NCBI GenBank assembly: GCA_040880525.1
Contig: JBBDIG010000009.1
Coordinates: forward strand, 1-47,392
Reading direction: 5' to 3'
From: Bacteroidia bacterium
GTDB taxonomy: Bacteria; Bacteroidota; Bacteroidia; CAILMK01; JBBDIG01
Length of the DNA: 47,392 bases
Shown here: in pieces, positions 13,266-22,032 of the stretch
How positions within the stretch are numbered: position 1 is the stretch's first letter
Layout: each line of letters opens with the position of its first letter
Made by a program: the position numbers and the translations under genes
The notes under the pieces: model-generated
Seen by the model: the letters and a program-made list of their open reading frames with translations, nothing else
The model's database searches: none
What the model was told of the DNA's origin: nothing

Positions 13266-15815
13266 TCACTTTCCACCTTTCTTTTTGCCGCTTTCCTCGG
13301 CTTCGGTATTTTTAGCGGCCTGGATCTTTATCTCCAGTTCCTCACTATCCTTGGGCAAGTCCACTTTGATCACATCGCCCTCCTTTATCTTGGATTTTAA
13401 GATTTCTTCGGCAATGGCATCTTCCAGATATTTCTGGATAACGCGCTTGAGGGGCCTCGCACCGTATTTGGGATCAAACCCCCGGTCAGCCAGGAAAGCC
13501 TTAGCCTTGGGCGTCAACTCAATTTTGTAATTCATCTGGTTGATGCGATTGTACAACAAGTCGAGCTGAAGGTTAATGATCTCATGGATGGCCTCCTTAT
13601 CAAGGCTGTTAAACACAATTACATCATCAATCCGGTTAAGGAACTCTGGAGAGAAGGTACGCTTCAGCGCAGTTTCAATAACGCCTTTCGTATACTCATC
13701 AATTCCTTCTTTAATGGCTGTAGTGGAAAAACCAACACCTTTACCAAAGTCCTTCAACTGGCGGCTGCCAATGTTGCTGGTCATTATGATAATAGTATTT
13801 CTGAAGTCTACCCTGCGGCCCAGGCTGTCTGTGATAAAGCCTTCATCCATGATCTGGAGCAGGATGTTATATACATCCGGATGCGCCTTTTCTATTTCAT
13901 CCAGCAGGATCACTGAGTAAGGTTTTCTGCGCACCTTTTCAGTAAGCTGTCCGCCTTCTTCATAGCCAATATATCCCGGAGGGGCACCAACCAGCCGGCT
14001 TACCGCGAATTTCTCCATATACTCGCTCATATCAATTCTGATGAGCGCATCATCAGTGTCAAACAAATAACGGCTGAGAACTTTCGCCATTTCCGTTTTT
14101 CCCACCCCGGTAGGCCCCAGGAAAATAAAGCTTCCGATCGGACGGTTCGGATCTTTCAATCCGGCTCTGGTTCTTTGAATGGCCTTGGTCAGTTTTTTTA
14201 TTGCCTCTACCTGGCCAATAACCTTACCCTGAAGTTCCTGCTCCATGTTCAGGAGCCTGATGCCTTCACTCTGTGCTATCCGTTTTGTTGGGATGCCGGT
14301 AACCATTGCCACAACTTCAGCAATATCCTCTTCCGTCACACTATAGCGCTGCTTCTTGGTTTCCTCTTCCCATTTATACTTTTCGATTTCAAGCTGCTCC
14401 AGAAGTTGCTTTTCCCTGTCGCGCAGCTTGGCAGCTTCCTCATACTGCTGGCTTTTTACCACTTTATTTTTCTCATCCTTAATGTCTTCAATCTTCTTTT
14501 CAAGATCAAGGATATCCTGCGGAACGTGAATATTGGTAATATGGACCCTTGCACCGGCTTCATCCAATACATCTATGGCTTTGTCCGGCAAATACCGGTC
14601 GCTGATATAACGTTCGCTCAGTTTGACGCATGCCTCAATCGCCTTGTCGTCATAATTCACTGAGTGGTGATCTTCATATCTTTCTTTGATATTGGTGAGT
14701 ATCTCCACGGTTTGTTCGGGAGTGGTGGGATTTATCATTACCGGCTGGAATCTTCGTTCCAGAGCGCCATCCTTTTCAATATACTGGCGGTATTCGTCTA
14801 GCGTAGTGGCTCCGATGCACTGAATATCTCCGCGCGACAAAGCAGGTTTGAACATATTGGATGCGTCCAGAGACCCTGATGCTCCGCCCGCTCCAATGAT
14901 GGTATGTAACTCATCAATAAAGAGGATCACGTTAGGATTTTTCTCCAGTTCATTCATTACCGCTTTCATCCGTTCTTCAAACTGTCCCCGGTACTTTGTT
15001 CCAGCCACCAATGAGGCCAGATCCAGGGAAACGATGCGCTTATTGAAAAGCACCCGGCTCACCTTTCGTTGCGTAATGCGCAGGGCCAGACCTTCAGCAA
15101 TTGCGGTTTTACCTACCCCGGGTTCCCCGATCAATACCGGGTTGTTTTTCTTTCTGCGGCTGAGGATCTGAGAAACGCGCTCTATTTCCAGCTCTCTTCC
15201 TACAATCGGATCCAGTTTGCCTTCTTCAGCACTACGCGTCAGATCTTTTCCGAAATTGTCTAGTACCGGTGTTTTGGATTTAACTTCAGAACTCTTGCGG
15301 CTTTGGCCATACCCTTTTGAGGGATCGCTACGCTCGAAATCTTCCTCGGCAGGATCCTGAGGATATTCACCTTTGGGAGAATAGAATATATCTTCCAATT
15401 GCTCTTTAAAGGCTTCATAGTTCACCAGGTATTGATTCAGCACCTGGGCTGCTATGTTGTCTTCATCTCTCAGAATTGAGAGCATGAGGTGCTCGGTTCC
15501 GATCAGATCGCTCTTGAAAATTTTAGCCTCCAGGTATGTTACCTTCAGTACTTTTTCCGCTTGTTTGGTCAAAGGAATATTACCGGTAACTTTCTTGTGA
15601 GATGCCGTATTGCGAATGGTATCTTCCACGGTCTTCTTCAACCTGATCAAATCGGAATCGAGGCTTTTTAATGTTTGGATGGCCTTTCCTTCTCCTTCGC
15701 GTAAAATGCCGAGGAGTAAGTGCTCCGTTCCTATATAGTCGTGGCCGAGACGGATGGCTTCTTCCCTGCTGTAGCTGATCACGTCCCTGACTCTGGGTGA
15801 AAATTTAGCTTCCAT
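13266..15815 (-). CDS. clpC: ATP-dependent Clp protease ATP-binding subunit ClpC
   Basis: 849 residues from the ATG at 15815 (MEAKFSPRVRDVI); the open frame extends 38 codons further but that extension is not protein-like. In order: double Clp-N repeat (about 1-150), AAA1 with Walker A GEPGVGKTA and Walker B ILFIDELHT, a middle region with a UVR-type segment (EEAAKLRDREKQLLEQLE), AAA2 with GPTGVGKTE and VILLDEIEKAHPD, and the C-terminal D2-small domain. These mark ClpC rather than ClpB (no long M-domain propeller). It unfolds substrates for ClpP in the cytoplasm. It appears monocistronic. No CtsR-like operator was recognised upstream. Confidence 0.95.
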   Translation of the reverse strand: MEAKFSPRVRDVISYSREEAIRLGHDYIGTEHLLLGILREGEGKAIQTLKSLDSDLIRLKKTVEDTIRNTASHKKVTGNIPLTKQAEKVLKVTYLEAKIFKSDLIGTEHLMLSILRDEDNIAAQVLNQYLVNYEAFKEQLEDIFYSPKGEYPQDPAEEDFERSDPSKGYGQSRKSSEVKSKTPVLDNFGKDLTRSAEEGKLDPIVGRELEIERVSQILSRRKKNNPVLIGEPGVGKTAIAEGLALRITQRKVSRVLFNKRIVSLDLASLVAGTKYRGQFEERMKAVMNELEKNPNVILFIDELHTIIGAGGASGSLDASNMFKPALSRGDIQCIGATTLDEYRQYIEKDGALERRFQPVMINPTTPEQTVEILTNIKERYEDHHSVNYDDKAIEACVKLSERYISDRYLPDKAIDVLDEAGARVHITNIHVPQDILDLEKKIEDIKDEKNKVVKSQQYEEAAKLRDREKQLLEQLEIEKYKWEEETKKQRYSVTEEDIAEVVAMVTGIPTKRIAQSEGIRLLNMEQELQGKVIGQVEAIKKLTKAIQRTRAGLKDPNRPIGSFIFLGPTGVGKTEMAKVLSRYLFDTDDALIRIDMSEYMEKFAVSRLVGAPPGYIGYEEGGQLTEKVRRKPYSVILLDEIEKAHPDVYNILLQIMDEGFITDSLGRRVDFRNTIIIMTSNIGSRQLKDFGKGVGFSTTAIKEGIDEYTKGVIETALKRTFSPEFLNRIDDVIVFNSLDKEAIHEIINLQLDLLYNRINQMNYKIELTPKAKAFLADRGFDPKYGARPLKRVIQKYLEDAIAEEILKSKIKEGDVIKVDLPKDSEELEIKIQAAKNTEAEESGKKKGGK

Positions 15816-16083
15816 ATTGAGATTAAAATTTATATCTTTAAAACACTCTCGCCTGTAAAAGTCAAATACTACGCCAACGCCCTGGTGATAAATGCTTGCG
15901 CCATTTTGCCAAAACCGTTGACTTTTCAACCTTACGAATCTGCCAGATTGCCTGCTAATGTAGGCAACTCTTTATTCTATTGGCAATGATTTTTTCCACA
16001 CAAAGTTTCAGGAAATTTTATTTCTTATAATCAGAACAACCTCTGCCTGCTCACAATGTATGTTTTTTTATAAAATTATAAAA
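15816..16083. other. clpC upstream region
   Basis: AT-rich stretch containing the clpC promoter. TAGTATTTG on the minus strand is near but not equal to the -7 consensus. A small hairpin, TTGCCT/AGGCAA, lies at about 15951-15970. No coding signal was seen. Confidence 0.3.
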
Positions 16084-16122
16084 TAAAAAACCGGACAGAT
16101 AATATTTTCTGCCCGGTAAAAA
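16084..16122 (-). terminator. Terminator of the T9SS protein gene
   Basis: On the minus strand, ACCGGGCAG pairs with CTGTCCGGT (one wobble) around an AT-rich loop, then TTTTTTATTTT. Confidence 0.8.
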
Positions 16123-16146
16123 ATATAGTAAACGAGATACTTTCTC

Positions 16147-18588
16147 TTACTTCACAACTGAAAAGGTGATCATCTCCACATCCTTTTCATTTTGTATCCG
16201 CAGAAAATAAATCCCCTGATGCAAACCATTGATGTTAAAAATTATATTGTTCTCACCTTTTGCTACTTCCCTTTCTGAGGATTCGATGGTGCGCCCTGCT
16301 ATATCCTGAATACTAATTAAATAGGATGCGGGTCTATCTGAATTAAGGCTCAACCGGAAATGGTAGCTGGCAGGATTTGGGAAAATACGTGCTGCAAATG
16401 ATGCAGGTTGCTCCTTTAAGCCGGTTTGTTCATCATCTATTACAATAATCGTTTTTTCCTTAACATCAATGTCTGCAATGTTCGCAGTATTTTCCAATTC
16501 CAAAATGATCGTGTCATTCGGATCCATGGTAGTGTTATCTGTAATGCTGAGCGTAAACGTGGTGTAGGTAAAAGAATTAGGGGGAAATGTGATCGTTTTG
16601 GGAGTGATCGAAAAATCAGTTCCTTCAGATGCCGTGGTCCCGGGGGCGACATTCACCTCAACTTCTACCGGTACGGATTGCGTATTCGTCAGCGTAATGG
16701 CCAGTTCGATGCTGCCGGTATCTTCGCTCACAGAGAGCACACCCGGCTCAAATGAAATTACGGCCCTTTGTTCGAAAGACCCAATGTCGTTCAGGTCGCG
16801 CGGCAGGATCTTCCAGTTACTGAAACTGAAGTACATGATGCCTCTCAGATATGGTAAAAATTGGTTGCGGGTTAAGGAGTCTTCCGCGAAATTGTCAGCG
16901 ATCCTGGTACTGTAGTCATCCACCCGTAAGCCAGCAGTTGTATTGAGTTGTTCCCCAATAGCCCATTCTCCAAAGTAGCTGGGCGAATCTGCATTATTAG
17001 TGGCAATAAAAACATTATCAAATTGTACCAGCATTCCTTCATAAGCTTCTGAGTAAGCGTTTGCACCAGTCCGCACTGAATCCATGGGAAGGCCGGTAAC
17101 GGCAGCCGGGAGCTCATTTCCATGAGAGATTACCTCATAAGTTATATTCTCAAGATGCGTAACGTTAAATATTTCCGTCACAATTGCTGAAGTGATTTGG
17201 ATGCTATCTCCCCGGTGTAAATTCACGATACCATCTCCGGCCCTTGCACGCAGGAAAATTCCTGAAAAAGGAGTGGTTCCATCCTGTATTGTTGTCAGGC
17301 CCAGATCATTCAGGGTTGCTATTACTACTCCTCTCACGTTGATATTTCTCAGCGTATCATCCTCCCAAATGGAAGAGCCGCCACCACTTGGAGTGCGCTG
17401 AATATTGCGGATAGACCGGATGCCGTTGTCCAATACCTGCACTACATACCCTGTCTGCAGCGAATCCGGCACAAAGGAACTTCCTCCGTCAGCATCTTCG
17501 GAACTAACCCAATAATAGATGTAGGCCCCATCCGCTTGTGCAGGGATCTGTGCGCGATAAATACTGTCCTGAATTTCAACCATTGCCACTTCGGAAATGG
17601 AACCGGTCGTACCCACACGATAGTGGAGCGTTGCGGAAGCGACTGCGTCATTTTCGTCAGAAATCCGGCCGGTCACCTCAATTGCATCCGTGGCAGAAGG
17701 AACGGTGGGCGTACGCGTTACGGATTCAATAAATGGCGGTGATACCACGGGGCCAATATCATTCGTATCGCGTGGACCTATCTGATATCCGAAATTCTCG
17801 GTCTGCACAATAATGCCCCGCACGTAGGAGATCTCAGAACCTTCAACAGGCGGTGTGAAATTGTAGCCTGCCGGTGTAGGATTGTCAGACGTATTATCAT
17901 TTCTGAACCATCCCGAAACGTCTCGGACGCCAATTCTATTTCCTTTTGAATCCTGGAGAGACCAGAACCAGCGGCTACCGCTTGCCGTAATATCCACTAC
18001 TTTCACGTTTCGGAATTCTACTAATACTCCTTCCCAGGGTTCGGCAGTTTCCATTTGCTCTACTTGATTTCCTGATCCATCATTTTGCATAAAATCTTCA
18101 ATTTCCAGAAGTTCCGGCTGTAAGTTGACAGGAGTAAGATTGGTGATCTCCGACTCTACCGGCATTACGTGCAATTGGGTTGAACCTTCAAACTCGCGCA
18201 CCTGCCCGGTAACTTTCACGGTGAGGCCACGGACCATATTATCCATAAACTTTACCTCGGTCATTAACTGGTCAAGGTCATAACCCTGAAAGGCAGAAGG
18301 TTCAGCCATCACTTCAATGCCTCCGAAAGGCATAGGGGCCTCAGTTTGTATCCATGTGGATTTGCGACTTCTGCTCGTACTTAAGCCGTACCAACCGGGA
18401 TCAAAGCTTACCACGCCTTCAATTGTTACGGTGTCTCCATACTGGAAATTGGCAGGATCATCCTCCCCATTCTGAAGGTCTTGCGGGTTCACATATTGAA
18501 TGCTGTCAATCGGAACCACAGGACCGTGTTGCGCATTTAAAGCTATCATTGTCAAGCTGAAAAACGCCAGCATCGTAATCTTTTTCAT
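16147..18588 (-). CDS. Large secreted multidomain protein with Calx-beta domain and T9SS sorting signal
   Basis: 813 residues from ATG 18588 (MKKITMLAFFSLTMIALNAQ, a signal peptide cut near NAQ). In order: an OB-fold-like region (DTVTIEGVVSFDPGWYG ... WIQTE), a second such segment, an immunoglobulin-like segment (DAIEVTGRISDENDAVASATL ... YYWVSSEDADGG), another OB-like part (INVRGVVIATLNDLG), a Calx-beta domain (SEGTDFSITPKTITFPP ... IIVIDDEQTG), and a type A T9SS sorting domain (RIFPNPASYHFRLSL ... GLHQGIYFLRI). It is exported to the surface or medium; the substrate is unknown. The start is supported by a promoter -7 box at 18616-18623. Upstream codons to 18651 are read-through. Confidence 0.82.
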   Translation of the reverse strand: MKKITMLAFFSLTMIALNAQHGPVVPIDSIQYVNPQDLQNGEDDPANFQYGDTVTIEGVVSFDPGWYGLSTSRSRKSTWIQTEAPMPFGGIEVMAEPSAFQGYDLDQLMTEVKFMDNMVRGLTVKVTGQVREFEGSTQLHVMPVESEITNLTPVNLQPELLEIEDFMQNDGSGNQVEQMETAEPWEGVLVEFRNVKVVDITASGSRWFWSLQDSKGNRIGVRDVSGWFRNDNTSDNPTPAGYNFTPPVEGSEISYVRGIIVQTENFGYQIGPRDTNDIGPVVSPPFIESVTRTPTVPSATDAIEVTGRISDENDAVASATLHYRVGTTGSISEVAMVEIQDSIYRAQIPAQADGAYIYYWVSSEDADGGSSFVPDSLQTGYVVQVLDNGIRSIRNIQRTPSGGGSSIWEDDTLRNINVRGVVIATLNDLGLTTIQDGTTPFSGIFLRARAGDGIVNLHRGDSIQITSAIVTEIFNVTHLENITYEVISHGNELPAAVTGLPMDSVRTGANAYSEAYEGMLVQFDNVFIATNNADSPSYFGEWAIGEQLNTTAGLRVDDYSTRIADNFAEDSLTRNQFLPYLRGIMYFSFSNWKILPRDLNDIGSFEQRAVISFEPGVLSVSEDTGSIELAITLTNTQSVPVEVEVNVAPGTTASEGTDFSITPKTITFPPNSFTYTTFTLSITDNTTMDPNDTIILELENTANIADIDVKEKTIIVIDDEQTGLKEQPASFAARIFPNPASYHFRLSLNSDRPASYLISIQDIAGRTIESSEREVAKGENNIIFNINGLHQGIYFLRIQNEKDVEMITFSVVK

Positions 18589-18615
18589 AGGTGTATGAGT
18601 TTTAAAATGTAGGTG

Positions 18616-18623
18616 CAAAAGTA
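18616..18623 (-). promoter_or_regulatory. Promoter -7 element (TACTTTTG)
   Basis: Exact TAnnTTTG on the minus strand, 27 bases before the ATG at 18588, giving a leader of roughly 20 bases. No clear -33 box. Confidence 0.55.
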
Positions 18624-18722
18624 CAAGTTGCATCCTGAAGCCCTGAAGCATTCAATATGAAATTACTGCTAAAAAAGGATTATCAGCGGTGAAAACCCGA
18701 AAAACAACCAACAGATCCTCAG

Positions 18723-20363
18723 CTACTTACGGATGAACACCTGTTCGCCTCCCAGCCAGGTTTGAGACACCTGCAATTGCCAGAGTGAATCTTCAGGAGC
18801 CGTCATAAGGTCTTCCTCAAAAACCACGAAATCAGCGAATTTTCCAGTTTCAATGCTGCCTTTTTCCGTCTCTTCAAATGCGGCATAAGCTGCCCAGATA
18901 GTCATGGCGCGCAGAGCTTGCTCCCGTGTCAGTGCATTTCCGGGCTGGAATCCTTCGGGTGGAAAGCCGTCCTTGTCTTTTCGTGCCACAGCCGCATAGA
19001 AACCAAACAAGGGGTTGATATCCTCAATCGGGAAATCGCTACCTCCTGCCACCAGGCCTGCCGACTTTTGCAGGTCCTGCCAGGCGTAAGCATACTCAAC
19101 GCGTTCATTGCCAAGCCTGTCAGCCGCCCAATACATATCTGAGGTGGCATGCGTAGGTTGCACGGATGGGATGATATTGAATTTGCCGAATTTGGGAAAA
19201 TCCTCCACACTGATCACCTGGCAATGCTCAATACGCCAGCGCCTGTCATTTCCTTCGCCCAGGGCATCTCCATAAATATCAAGAATGAGCTTGTTTGCAC
19301 GGTCTCCAATTGCATGTGTATTCATCTGGAATCCCAGTTCCTTCATCTCCTGCGCGAACTTCACATAATAGCCGGGGTCTTGCAGAAGGAAGCCGTTCTT
19401 GCCGGGCTGGTCAGCATATCCTTCCAATAGTGCCGCACCATAAGAGCCGAGGGCGCCATCTGCATAAAACTTAAAGGAGCGTACATTCAGGCGCTCCGTT
19501 TTATAAGGTCCGTTTTTATAATAATGCTCAATATTTTGTTCATCAGGCGTAAGCATTGCATAGATGCGCATCCTGAGTTTTGAGTTTTTTTGCAGCGAAT
19601 CTATCAGGTCAATCTTTGCTTTATCCAGGCCCGCATCGCCTACTGAAGTGAGGCCAACCTCAAAGCATCTTTCCTCTGCACTCGTCAGCGCTTCAATATT
19701 TCTTTGTGCAGACGCCCGGGGTACCACTGCCTGCACCAGTTCCATAGCATTATCTACCAGAATCCCTGTGAGGAGACCATCTCTCATGCCTATCTCACCA
19801 CCATCCACGGAGGTTGTGGAATCAATTCCTGCGAGCTTCAGGGCGTGTGTATTCGCGATTGCTGCATGGCCGTCAATGCGCCTGATGAAAACCGGGCGGT
19901 CAGGAAAGAGGCTGTCCAGCTTCCTGTTTTCCGGAAATTCTTTTACCGGCCAGTCATTCTGATCCCACCCGCGTCCTAATATCCATCCCTGGCTGTTCTC
20001 ATCGCCATATTGCTTTACGCGCTGTACCACGTCATCCCATGACTTTGTTCCCACCAGGTCGAGTTCAGAGAGATTGATCCCGAACCAGTAGAAATGGCAA
20101 TGTGCGTCAATCAGTCCCGGATAAATGAATTTGCCCTGCATATCAAGGATTTCGTCAGCCTCATATCGCTCAAGGATTTCTTCGTCAGGGCCGGTAGCCA
20201 CAAATCTTCCATCCTTTACCGCAAAGGCAGAAACCTGGGAAAAGCCGCTGTCTACCGTATAAATGGTTGCATCGTGAATAATGAGATCTACTTTTTCTTT
20301 GGAAGTGCAGGCCATGAATAAAATTGTAAACAGGAGTTTCAGGATGAGCAGGTTATACCGCAT
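18723..20363 (-). CDS. Amidohydrolase 3 family metal-dependent hydrolase (YtcJ-like), lipoprotein
   Basis: 546 residues with a lipoprotein signal (LLFTILFMACTSKEK, lipobox Cys at about 19). The catalytic domain begins VDLIIHDATIYTVDSGF and contains the metal-binding HxH in GLIDAHCHFYW. Later come QMNTHAIGDRAN (His ligand), RIEHCQVIS (His ligand) and GGSDFPIEDINP (Asp ligand), the standard amidohydrolase-3 set. The family hydrolyses C-N bonds of varied substrates; the real substrate is unknown. It is anchored in the inner or outer membrane facing the periplasm. The next gene upstream is 27 bases beyond its start codon, so the two may share a transcript. Confidence 0.88.
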   Translation of the reverse strand: MRYNLLILKLLFTILFMACTSKEKVDLIIHDATIYTVDSGFSQVSAFAVKDGRFVATGPDEEILERYEADEILDMQGKFIYPGLIDAHCHFYWFGINLSELDLVGTKSWDDVVQRVKQYGDENSQGWILGRGWDQNDWPVKEFPENRKLDSLFPDRPVFIRRIDGHAAIANTHALKLAGIDSTTSVDGGEIGMRDGLLTGILVDNAMELVQAVVPRASAQRNIEALTSAEERCFEVGLTSVGDAGLDKAKIDLIDSLQKNSKLRMRIYAMLTPDEQNIEHYYKNGPYKTERLNVRSFKFYADGALGSYGAALLEGYADQPGKNGFLLQDPGYYVKFAQEMKELGFQMNTHAIGDRANKLILDIYGDALGEGNDRRWRIEHCQVISVEDFPKFGKFNIIPSVQPTHATSDMYWAADRLGNERVEYAYAWQDLQKSAGLVAGGSDFPIEDINPLFGFYAAVARKDKDGFPPEGFQPGNALTREQALRAMTIWAAYAAFEETEKGSIETGKFADFVVFEEDLMTAPEDSLWQLQVSQTWLGGEQVFIRK

Positions 20364-20389
20364 TCTTTGGCAGGTTGGATTATCAGTGG

Positions 20390-20875
20390 TTATTTGCAGG
20401 TAAGATATTGTGCAAAAAATGTTTTCTCCGCAAATGCGGCTTCAGCAGCGGCAGTATGTTCAAAAACGTTGAGGAACAGCACGGGCTGGCCTCCTTCTCC
20501 TTTATGTAGCAGTGCATAAGTCCCAAATTCAGTCAATCTTAATAAATAATGTTGCCCCCACTCATCGTCCCTGTGAGCAGCGAGAGCAGGATGAGTTCTA
20601 ATAGCTGCGATTACTGAATCTGCTTCGCCAAGTGGCAGCGCAATAAAAGTAACCCGGCCGGGAGCTGTTACCACTCTCGTTAAAGGCACATTTTCGAGAT
20701 ACAAGATATCCTCTGCTATGGCAATATATTCCCGGTAACTTTTTGAATCCGGTGCGGTAAGTATATCGTCAGGGGCCGGGCGGAAACATGCCAGGCCCAA
20801 TATCTTCTCTTCTGCAGTGCTGCAGGCCGCCATTACAGTGAGCATAAAGAAAGCAGCTACACTTTTTAATTTCAT
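20390..20875 (-). CDS. Small lipoprotein of unknown function
   Basis: 161 residues from ATG 20875 (MKLKSVAAFFMLTVMAACSTAEE, with the lipobox Cys at 18). The mature part has no motif I recognise and ends FAEKTFFAQYLTCK. Eleven codons before 20875 are open but precede the signal peptide and overlap the terminator region, so they are rejected. The gene sits 27 bases upstream of the amidohydrolase on the same strand and may be co-transcribed. Likely periplasmic. Confidence 0.6.
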   Translation of the reverse strand: MKLKSVAAFFMLTVMAACSTAEEKILGLACFRPAPDDILTAPDSKSYREYIAIAEDILYLENVPLTRVVTAPGRVTFIALPLGEADSVIAAIRTHPALAAHRDDEWGQHYLLRLTEFGTYALLHKGEGGQPVLFLNVFEHTAAAEAAFAEKTFFAQYLTCK

Positions 20876-20887
20876 AATAGAAGACAA

Positions 20888-20924
20888 ATAAAAAAACCCG
20901 GACCGCAATGCCAGTCCAGGTTTA
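20888..20924 (-). terminator. Terminator of the TRL-like gene group
   Basis: On the minus strand, AAACCTGGAC pairs with GTCCGGGTTT (one wobble), followed by a T-run. It separates the TRL genes from the downstream lipoprotein gene. Confidence 0.8.
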
Positions 20925-20947
20925 GTTTGAATGATTGAAAAAGAAGA

Positions 20948-21238
20948 TTACTCGCCAGTTACCACTGTGGTATAGGTGGTTTTAAAAATCCCGGCTTTAA
21001 TATGAAAGTCCACCGTTGCGACCTTTTCAATGCGGCCATTTTCAGCAGCCTGGGCTATTCCAATATCTGCGTCCATAGGACGGATAAAGCCAAGAATTAC
21101 TGAGTAACTTGCTTTGCCCACTTTTGTACCTACTGAATTGTCAGTAACCTGAAGTGGTAAGCCCACAGAACAAGATGAAAGTCCTGTTGCAAATAAAATA
21201 GCTAATAGTATGTTTTTCATTTTCATGATTCTTTTCAT
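20948..21238 (-). CDS. TRL-like family lipoprotein (copy 3)
   Basis: 96 residues. Lipoprotein signal ending LSSC, then PLQVTDNSVGTKVGKASYSVILGF, an AQAAENGRIEKVATVDFHIK block and a terminal VVTGE. The N-S-x-G-S/T-K-x-G motif, the A-A-x-N-G-x-I helix and the V-D strand are those of the TRL family of small lipoproteins, whose function is unknown. Several in-frame Met codons (1, 5, 7) leave the exact start open. It is the third of three related genes in a row, ending before a strong terminator. Confidence 0.75.
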   Translation of the reverse strand: MKRIMKMKNILLAILFATGLSSCSVGLPLQVTDNSVGTKVGKASYSVILGFIRPMDADIGIAQAAENGRIEKVATVDFHIKAGIFKTTYTTVVTGE

Positions 21239-21259
21239 TTAAAATTTAGACAAAGATGA

Positions 21260-21601
21260 TTATTCACCGGTTACAACTAATTCCCATTTCAGCCACAATA
21301 CATAATTCGTCACCTTCAGGTCAACCGTGGCGACTTGAGAAATTCCTGCATCTTCAGCAGCCTCACGAATACCATAGTTACCATTGAAGCACAGGCCGTT
21401 GCTGATCATTCTCAATGATGAAGGCATGGTTCCTCCTGAAGCAGGATTATAATAGCGCGTAGACAAAAGGCAAGTGTTAGAAGAAACACCTGTTTTTGAT
21501 GCAATGGAATTGTTCGTAGCCTGAAGTGGCAGGGTGGTACTGCAAGATGAAGTAAATCCTGCTATCATCAGTCCGAGTATTATTACTTTTATTGATTTCA
21601 T
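21260..21601 (-). CDS. TRL-like family lipoprotein (copy 2)
   Basis: 113 residues with lipoprotein signal (IAGFTSSC). The same scheme as its neighbours: PLQATNNSIASKTGVSSN, a longer insert (about 45-75), then IREAAEDAGISQVATVDLKVT and a terminal VVTGE. It shares PLQ-T-NS and VVTGE with copy 3. The insert with extra Cys residues is unusual. It lies 21 bases before copy 3 and probably shares its transcript. Confidence 0.7.
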   Translation of the reverse strand: MKSIKVIILGLMIAGFTSSCSTTLPLQATNNSIASKTGVSSNTCLLSTRYYNPASGGTMPSSLRMISNGLCFNGNYGIREAAEDAGISQVATVDLKVTNYVLWLKWELVVTGE

Positions 21602-21633
21602 TGTTAGCCAATTTTTTTGTGGTTAAGAAAAGG

Positions 21634-21900
21634 TTATTCCCCGTAAACAGAAGTTTTGACCGAGAGAGGAATGATGAAATACTTGTATTGAAATTCAGTG
21701 GCGCCAATTTTATCAACGTTTCCATTATTTGCCGCCTTCTTATAAGAATAGTCAGCGTCCGGATTAAAAAGCACCCTTTCTTTGGCCACGCCTACTTTAG
21801 ACCCAATCGGATTGTTGGTAACCGTAACAAAGCTCATAGTACATGATGTGCAAAACAGCATCAAGCCACCAACGAGCAGCGGTAGCATCAGTTTCTTCAT
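21634..21900 (-). CDS. TRL-like family lipoprotein (copy 1)
   Basis: 88 residues with lipoprotein signal (LMLFCTSC). VTVTNNPIGSKVGVAKERVLF, then SYKKAANNGNVDKIGATEFQYK and a terminal VYGE follow the TRL layout closely. It is the most divergent of the three in its C terminus. A promoter-like TTG-N21-TATATTCG lies upstream on the minus strand (about 21937-21968), so this is likely the first gene of the group. Confidence 0.72.
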   Translation of the reverse strand: MKKLMLPLLVGGLMLFCTSCTMSFVTVTNNPIGSKVGVAKERVLFNPDADYSYKKAANNGNVDKIGATEFQYKYFIIPLSVKTSVYGE

Positions 21901-22032
21901 TTTTATTTGTTTTTTGTGAGATGAAATAATGTGCGAATATAGAAAAGTAATTTACAATTGGTCAATCTTAAAAAATTTCTTGATTCGGATAGAAATACAG
22001 GTTCACGGCAGGTTTTAAGGTTGCCTGATTAA

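Noticed and set aside
14175-14663. 162-codon plus-strand frame
   Set aside because: Antisense shadow of clpC.
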